In this document: one piece after another, positions 7,154 through 11,263 of the stretch
Layout of the letters: each line of letters starts with the position of its first letter
Numbering within the stretch: position 1 is the stretch's first letter
DNA from: Pseudomonadota bacterium
GTDB taxonomy: Bacteria; Pseudomonadota; Alphaproteobacteria; SMXQ01
Length of the DNA: 11,263 bases
Direction: 5' to 3'
Assembly (NCBI GenBank): GCA_022562375.1
Contig: JADFPK010000039.1
Coordinates: forward strand, 1 to 11,263
The notes under the pieces: model-generated
Seen by the model: only the letters and a program-made list of their open reading frames with translations
Told to the model about the DNA's origin: nothing
The model's database searches: none
Program-made: the position numbers and the translations under genes

Positions 7154-8080
7154 ATGCGGAACGTCCTCACCCTGATCGCCGGCGGCCCTAAGCACGATGG
7201 GGATGATAGCACCGCCGGCGGTCTGATTCTCGATGATGGTATCGCCGGGATGGCGTTGGACGCCCTCGGGGAATCGGGCGCCCGGACCGAAGCCGTGGAT
7301 TGGCTGGCGCCGGGGATCGCCTGCGACATCGCCTTTTCCGCCCCCGACCTCGGGAAATCCCAAGCGGCGGTACGCCAGGCGCTCGGGACACTCGGTGTCG
7401 ACATGGCGGTCCAGGCGCGCCAGGGGCGGCGCAAGAAGCTGCTGATCGCCGATATGGAATCGACCGTGATCGAGAACGAGATGCTCGACGAATTGGCCGA
7501 CTTCATCGGTGAGCGCGAGAAGGTCGCGGACATCACCCGGCGGGCCATGAACGGCGAGATCGACTTCACCCCGGCGCTGAATGAGCGGGTCGGGCTGTTG
7601 GCCGGCATGCCGGTCGATATTCTCGACCGCGCGCTCGAACGCGTGACGCTGAGCCCCGGCGCCGGCACCCTGGTCCGGACCATGAGGGCCGATGGCGCCT
7701 ACGCGGCCCTGATTTCCGGCGGATTCACCTGTTTCACCGGCGCCGTGCGGGACCGCCTCGGCTTCGATTTCGATCAGGCGAATGAGCTCGAGATCCGCGA
7801 CGGCAGGCTGACGGGCACGGTCAGGGAACCGGTGCTGGGGCCGGCCGACAAGCTCGCGGCGCTCGAACGCCTGGCGGCGGAACGCGGATTGCCGCTTTCG
7901 GCGACGCTGGCCGTCGGCGACGGCGCCAACGATCTCGAGATGTTGCGGGCGGCGGGGCTGGGGGTGGCATACCACGCCAAGCCGTCGGTGGCGGCGGCGG
8001 CTCCTTTACGGGTGGAGCACGGCGACTTGACCGCCCTTCTTTATCTCCAGGGATACCGCCTGGACGAATTCAGCGATTGA
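7154..8080 (+). CDS. serB: Phosphoserine phosphatase
   Basis: SerB removes phosphate from O-phospho-L-serine, the last step of serine synthesis, in the cytoplasm. The 308-residue product has a divergent N-terminal domain (1-90, beginning MRNVLTLIAG, ACT-like in related proteins) and a C-terminal HAD phosphatase domain. HAD motif I is LIADMESTVIENEML: nucleophile Asp100, with Glu102 where the second acid is normally Asp. Motif II is ISGGFTCFT (Ser188), motif III PADKL (Lys233) and motif IV GDGANDLEML (255-264). I start at ATG 7154 because family similarity begins there. The frame is open back to 6944 through the NEFRP repeats, but that would overlap miaA. No clear ribosome site is seen. It diverges from miaA and converges with the protease gene. 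Confidence 0.94.
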   Translation: MRNVLTLIAGGPKHDGDDSTAGGLILDDGIAGMALDALGESGARTEAVDWLAPGIACDIAFSAPDLGKSQAAVRQALGTLGVDMAVQARQGRRKKLLIADMESTVIENEMLDELADFIGEREKVADITRRAMNGEIDFTPALNERVGLLAGMPVDILDRALERVTLSPGAGTLVRTMRADGAYAALISGGFTCFTGAVRDRLGFDFDQANELEIRDGRLTGTVREPVLGPADKLAALERLAAERGLPLSATLAVGDGANDLEMLRAAGLGVAYHAKPSVAAAAPLRVEHGDLTALLYLQGYRLDEFSD

Positions 8081-8084
8081 AGCG

Positions 8085-8116
8085 CGCCAAGAGCATTATC
8101 CGATCAGCTCTTGGCG
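8085..8116. terminator. Inverted repeat between convergent serB and degP, probable shared terminator
   Basis: CGCCAAGAGC (8085-8094) and GCTCTTGGCG (8107-8116) are perfect 10-base complements around a 12-base loop. The repeat begins 4 bases after the serB stop, and its right arm is made of the last codons of the protease gene. A symmetric stem between convergent ends suits a bidirectional terminator. Neither side has a T tract, so efficient Rho-independent termination is uncertain; it may instead act as a 3'-end stabiliser. Confidence 0.5.
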
Positions 8117-9606
8117 ATCGGCAACACCACGAAGCGCTGGTCGTTCTGGCGTTCGATCAGCAAAAGGACGGACTTGCGTTTGGCCGAACGGGCCTTCTCG
8201 ACCATGGACTTGACGTCGCCCGGGGTCTCGACCTTGTCCTGGCTGACTTCGAGGATGACATCGCCTTTGCGGATGCCTTTCTTCTTGGCGACCGAATCGT
8301 CCTTGACGCGGGTGACGATGATCCCCTTGGTTTCATCGCCGAGTTTGAAGCGTTCGCGCAATTTCGGTGTGATCGTCGACAGGGTCAGGCCGAGCATGCT
8401 GACCGTTCCCTGGCCGCTGTCCTTGCCCTGGACCTCGGCGGTGACGGCAACCTGTTCCTTCAACTCGCCGATGGTGACGTCGATGATCTTTTTTTCGCCC
8501 TTGCGCCACAGTTCGACCTTGACCGCCTTGTCGATCGGGGTCTCGGCGACGATACGCGGCAGCTTGCGCATGTCGCTGACATCCTTGCCGTCGAAACGCA
8601 GAATGACGTCGCCGGCCTCGATGCCGGACTCCTTCGCCGGGCCGCCGTCGGTGGCGCCGGCGACCAGGGCGCCGTGGGCTTTTTCGAGGCCGAGGCTTTC
8701 GGCGATCTCCTCGGTCACGGTCTGGATCCGCACCCCGAGCCAGCCGCGCCGCGTCCGCCCGTGCTTGCGCAACTGGTCGATCACCGTCTTGGCAAGCGCC
8801 GAGGGCACGGCGAAGCCGATGCCGACGCTGCCGCCCGAAGGCGAAAAGATGGCGGTATTGACGCCGATCACCTCGCCCTCGATGTTGAACATCGGGCCGC
8901 CGGAATTGCCGCGGTTGATCGAGGCGTCGGTCTGCAGATAGTCGTCATAGGGGCCTGAATTGATGTCCCGCGCGCGGGCCGAGATGATGCCCGCCGTCAC
9001 CGTCCCGCCGAGGCCGAACGGGTTGCCGATGGCGACCACCCAGTCGCCGACCCGGCTCTTGTTCGAATCCCCCCACTCCACGGCGGTAAGCGGCTTGTCG
9101 GTCTCGACCTTCAGCAGGGCCAGATCGGTCTTCTTGTCGCGGCCGACGATCGTGGCCTTGAGATTGGTGTCGTCCTGCAAGATGACGGTGATTTCATCCG
9201 CCTCCTCGATGACGTGGTTGTTGGTGACGATGTAACCGGCGACATCGATGATGAACCCCGACCCCAGCGAGCTGACCCGCCTGGGCGTCGATTCGGGACG
9301 GTTGCGCTCGAGGAATTCGCGGAACCAATCCTCGAAGGGCGAGCCGGGAGGAAACTGGGGAATTTCCGGTCCGCGCTGGCTGCGCTCCCGGGTCACCTGG
9401 GTCGACGAGATGTTGACCACCGCGGGCAACAGTCTTTCCGCCAGGTCGGCGAAACTTTCCGGCGCCGCCTGCGCCCGCGCCGCGAAAGGCGGGACCATGA
9501 GGATAAAGGCCAGCAGCCCGGCCGCACACCAGATCAACGGAGCGGCGCCGCGAACCCGGGGGGCGCGGAGGCCCGGCAAGGGGGATATGATGAGACTTTG
9601 GGTCAC
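8104..9606 (-). CDS. degP: Periplasmic serine endoprotease, DegP/HtrA (Do) family
   Basis: This is an HtrA-type chaperone-protease that degrades or holds misfolded envelope proteins. Numbering from ATG 9627 (507 residues), a signal peptide has a basic n-region, the hydrophobic stretch LIWCAAGLLAFILMVPPFAA (31-50) and a probable cleavage after ARAQA. The trypsin-like domain carries TNNHVI (His138), KTDLALL (Asp168) and GNSGGP (Ser242). Two PDZ domains follow (about 290-375 with GWLGV and GDVILRFDGK; 405-495 with KGIIVTRV and KGDVILEV). I prefer the GTG at 9606 (residue 8, giving 500 residues) because GGAG lies 7 bases before it, while ATG 9627 has none; both retain the signal peptide. The gene lies downstream of hflKC-DUF2065. 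degQ or mucD could be the more exact ortholog. Confidence 0.94.
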   Translation of the reverse strand: MTQSLIISPLPGLRAPRVRGAAPLIWCAAGLLAFILMVPPFAARAQAAPESFADLAERLLPAVVNISSTQVTRERSQRGPEIPQFPPGSPFEDWFREFLERNRPESTPRRVSSLGSGFIIDVAGYIVTNNHVIEEADEITVILQDDTNLKATIVGRDKKTDLALLKVETDKPLTAVEWGDSNKSRVGDWVVAIGNPFGLGGTVTAGIISARARDINSGPYDDYLQTDASINRGNSGGPMFNIEGEVIGVNTAIFSPSGGSVGIGFAVPSALAKTVIDQLRKHGRTRRGWLGVRIQTVTEEIAESLGLEKAHGALVAGATDGGPAKESGIEAGDVILRFDGKDVSDMRKLPRIVAETPIDKAVKVELWRKGEKKIIDVTIGELKEQVAVTAEVQGKDSGQGTVSMLGLTLSTITPKLRERFKLGDETKGIIVTRVKDDSVAKKKGIRKGDVILEVSQDKVETPGDVKSMVEKARSAKRKSVLLLIERQNDQRFVVLPIAKS

Positions 9607-9613
9607 AGGGAAT

Positions 9614-9617
9614 CTCC
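9614..9617 (-). promoter_or_regulatory. Ribosome-binding site favouring a GTG start for degP
   Basis: GGAG on the minus strand lies 7 bases before GTG 9606. The ATG at 9627 is preceded by GCCGCCGCGTGA, without a Shine-Dalgarno sequence. This supports the shorter protein with a GTG start. The choice does not affect the predicted signal peptide core. Confidence 0.45.
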
Positions 9618-9657
9618 GATCATTCATTCACGCGGCGGCACCGGCCGTCTTGGGAAA

Positions 9658-9686
9658 CAAGTATGGCCGGGGGAGCCGAATTTCAA
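9658..9686 (-). promoter_or_regulatory. Weak candidate promoter upstream of degP
   Basis: TTGAAA (9686-9681) is followed after 17 bases by TACTTG (9663-9658) on the minus strand. The -35 is good at five of six; the -10 matches only the first two bases. It lies within the 247-base gap between the DUF2065 gene and the preferred GTG start of the protease. A separate promoter would let the protease respond apart from hflKC. I found no clear extracytoplasmic sigma-factor motif. Confidence 0.25.
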
Positions 9687-9853
9687 CTCCGCGCCGAGCC
9701 GCCGGGAAGATCATCACATGGGAGCGGCCACCATGGGGCCGCGATGCATGGGAAGGTGGTATGCCATGAATATGGTCGAAATATGACGATCTGGCCAATT
9801 TTGTTACCGCCCTCGATGACGAATCCGCGGGCGCCGATGCGCCCTTCAACCCC

Positions 9854-10054
9854 TCAGCCCCTCAGCAGCCAGACGAAACCGACGCCAAGGGTCGCCGCGA
9901 TCAATCCGGCGGTGCGCAAATCCGACGCCTGGAGTCCCAGGACCTGGACCATGAGGCGCTTCATGCCTTCGGGAAACAAACTATAGACCACCCCCTCGAT
10001 CACCAATATCAGGGCCAGGGCGGTCAAGAGATCGGTCAGCATGTCCTGCCGCAC
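9854..10054 (-). CDS. DUF2065 family small inner-membrane protein
   Basis: This is a 66-residue protein of the DUF2065 (YjeT-like) family, whose function is unknown to me. It has two hydrophobic membrane segments: LTALALILVIEGVVYSLF (about 10-27) and GLIAATLGVGFVWLL (about 50-64). Between them is the family-typical PEGMKRLMVQVLGL turn, and there is a short charged tail. As drawn it starts at GTG 10054, close behind GAGGG. The ATG at 10042 (MLTDLLTALA) fits the family N-terminus equally well but has a poorly spaced ribosome site. It begins 18 bases after the hflC stop, so it is almost certainly co-transcribed with hflKC. The recurrent position between hflC and a DegP-type protease suggests a role in membrane protein quality control, which is inferred from context only. 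Confidence 0.88.
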   Translation of the reverse strand: MRQDMLTDLLTALALILVIEGVVYSLFPEGMKRLMVQVLGLQASDLRTAGLIAATLGVGFVWLLRG

Positions 10055-10072
10055 AACCCTCTAATGTCGGTG

Positions 10073-10963
10073 TCACTTGCCCTTCGATCTGTCTTTCCGC
10101 CTACCCCTGGGATCGCCGAAAAAGCGGAAGAAGTCGCTGTCCGGCGACAACACCATGGTGGTGTCCTCGCCGATGGCTTCGCGATAAGCCTGCATCGAGC
10201 GGTAGAAGGCGAAGAATTCCGGGTCCTGGCCGAAGGCGTCGGCGTAGATCTTGTAGGAAAACGCGTCGCCTTCGCCGCTCAGGATCTGCGCCTTCCTCTG
10301 CGCCTCGGCGAGAATGATGGTGCGATCCCGATCGGCTCCGGCGCGGATGCGCTGGCCGGCCTCGGCGCCCTCGGCGCGGTGCTCCTTGGCCTCGCGAACG
10401 CGCTCGCTCTTCATGCGTTCATAGACCGCCTCTTCGGTCTTCTGCGGCAGGTCGCTGCGGCGGATGCGCACGTCGATGACGTCGATGCCGAAATCGGCCG
10501 CCTCCGCCTTCACCCCCGCGAGGATCCTGTCCATGATGCTTGCACGCTTCCCCGAGAGCACCGTCGTCAGCGTTTCGCCGCCGAGGATTTCGCGCAGTTT
10601 GGCGTTGATGATGGTGCCGAGCCGCTGGACCGCCACGGTCTCGTTGCGCACCCGCTGATAGAAAAGCAGCGGGTCGGCGATATGGTAGCGCGCGAAAGCG
10701 TCGACCAGCAGCGGCTTCTGTCCGGCCAGGATGATGCGCTCCACCGGCGGATCGACATTCAACACCCGTTTCTCGAAGTGGATGACCTGCTGCAGGATCG
10801 GCATCTTGAAATGGAGGCCGGGCTCGATGATCGTCCGTTTGTATTCGCCGAATTGCAGCACCAGCGCCTGTTGGGTCTGGTGGACCGTGAACATGGAGTT
10901 GAAGGCGACGACGCCAAGGGCGATGACGACGATGCCGAGGATGGTCAGGATGTTCTTGCTCAT
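10073..10963 (-). CDS. hflC: FtsH modulator subunit HflC (SPFH/band 7 family)
   Basis: HflC assembles with HflK into a large periplasm-facing complex around the membrane protease FtsH and limits its access to membrane substrates. The 296-residue product has an N-terminal membrane anchor (about 5-22, ILTILGIVVIALGVVAF). The SPFH/band 7 domain follows (about 24-190), including VLQFGEYKRTIIEPGLHFK and IIDVR-type strands near GIDVIDVRIRRSDLP. A long charged helical region is next (about 190-245, with ERMKSERVREAKEHRAEG and ILAEAQRKAQILSGEGDAF), and then FFAFYRSMQAYREAI. The C-terminus is basic. Its ATG overlaps the hflK stop by four bases (ATGA), so the two are translationally coupled. It is followed closely by the DUF2065 gene. 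Confidence 0.97.
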   Translation of the reverse strand: MSKNILTILGIVVIALGVVAFNSMFTVHQTQQALVLQFGEYKRTIIEPGLHFKMPILQQVIHFEKRVLNVDPPVERIILAGQKPLLVDAFARYHIADPLLFYQRVRNETVAVQRLGTIINAKLREILGGETLTTVLSGKRASIMDRILAGVKAEAADFGIDVIDVRIRRSDLPQKTEEAVYERMKSERVREAKEHRAEGAEAGQRIRAGADRDRTIILAEAQRKAQILSGEGDAFSYKIYADAFGQDPEFFAFYRSMQAYREAIGEDTTMVLSPDSDFFRFFGDPRGRRKDRSKGK

Positions 10964-11263
10964 TTGGCCTGCCCCCTGATTCGCTTCTGCACCTCCGGCA
11001 AGGGCAGATAGGGCACCACGCCCTGGGACCCGGAGGCGCCTGAGTCGATGATGACCTTATTGGTCCGGCGCAGGATCTCCTCCATGGTTTCGAGATAGAG
11101 GCGCTGGGTGGTGACCTCCTTGGCCACCTTATATTCGTTGTAGACCGAGGTAAAACGCTTGGCGTCGCCCTCGGCGCGGGCGACGATCTCCCGCTTATAG
11201 CCCTCGGCCGCCTGCACCACCTTCGCCGCCTCGCCGCGGGCGCGGGGGATGATGTCGTTGCGA
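10960..11263 (-). CDS. hflK: FtsH modulator subunit HflK, C-terminal fragment
   Basis: This is the partner of HflC in the FtsH-modulating SPFH complex. The reading frame is open to the right edge, so only the last 100 codons or so are present. The visible part begins RNDIIPRARGEAAKVVQAAE and continues GYKREIVARAEGDAKRF with SVYNEYKVAKEVTTQRLYLE. This is the charged helical region and conserved C-terminal segment of HflK, followed by METMEEILRRTNKVIID-type sequence and the ending PYLPLPEVQKRIRGQAK. The TGA overlaps the hflC ATG. The N-terminal transmembrane and band 7 domains lie outside the window. SPFH proteins resemble one another, but position before hflC makes HflK the clear choice. Confidence 0.95.
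   Translation of the reverse strand, partial: RNDIIPRARGEAAKVVQAAEGYKREIVARAEGDAKRFTSVYNEYKVAKEVTTQRLYLETMEEILRRTNKVIIDSGASGSQGVVPYLPLPEVQKRIRGQAK

Noticed and set aside
6962..7975. N-terminal extension of miaA on the minus strand (to 668 codons), including GPEFV repeats
   Set aside because: The extension lies antisense to serB and across the tandem repeat. MiaA similarity begins near ATG 6961, which has a good ribosome-binding site.
8077..8958. Plus-strand ORFs opposite the degP-type gene
   Set aside because: They are antisense shadows of a gene with complete catalytic triad and PDZ domains.
9628..9849. Minus-strand ORF of 73 codons between the DUF2065 gene and degP
   Set aside because: It starts at a TTG without a ribosome site, its composition is unremarkable, and it has no recognisable domain. 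Its stop overlapping the degP ATG 9627 was considered as coupling, but GTG 9606 is the better start.

Overview
The window comes from an alphaproteobacterium, most likely a Rhodospirillales-like lineage. It is GC-rich and gene-dense. The gene order hflK-hflC-DUF2065-degP-type protease / serB / miaA / ilvB-ilvN-ilvC / leuA matches, from memory, the alphaproteobacterial chromosomal arrangement. The protein sequences also look alphaproteobacterial, including a Glu-containing DxE motif in SerB and a GEAS cofactor loop in IlvB. I see no mobile element, phage gene, CRISPR array, tRNA or rRNA, so this is core chromosome. The taxon is inferred, not demonstrated.

Layout, left to right. Nearly everything is on the minus strand, so transcription runs from high to low coordinates. 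Positions 1-93 hold the first 31 codons of mreB, which runs off the left edge. leuA (247-1797) is preceded by a 521-base non-genic stretch. That stretch contains a possible 50-residue leucine-rich leader ORF whose stop codon lies in the first arm of a long hairpin, a possible attenuation leader. ilvC (2319-3338), ilvN (3436-3942) and ilvB (4025-5785) form the ilvBNC group, transcribed ilvB to ilvN to ilvC. A good sigma70-like promoter for it sits inside the 3' end of miaA. miaA (5969-6961, minus) and serB (7154-8080, plus) are divergent. The 192 bases between them carry six perfect tandem copies of a 15-bp unit. serB converges on a periplasmic HtrA/DegP-type protease gene (8104-9606) across a perfect 10-bp inverted repeat that is probably a shared terminator. 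Upstream of the protease gene lie a DUF2065 membrane protein gene, hflC and the 3' end of hflK, which runs off the right edge.

How the genes work together. IlvB and IlvN (acetohydroxyacid synthase), IlvC (ketol-acid reductoisomerase) and LeuA (2-isopropylmalate synthase) provide the early branched-chain amino acid steps and the committed leucine step. HflK and HflC form the SPFH complex that modulates FtsH, and the neighbouring DegP-type protease handles misfolded envelope proteins, so that block serves membrane and periplasmic quality control. SerB completes serine synthesis. MiaA prenylates A37 of tRNAs that read UNN codons, which include some leucine codons.

I did not find a clearly new biological system. 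The best candidates for a second look are the possible leuA leader, the 15-bp minisatellite next to the miaA ribosome-binding site, and the structured ilvB leader with a small ORF ending at the ilvB start.
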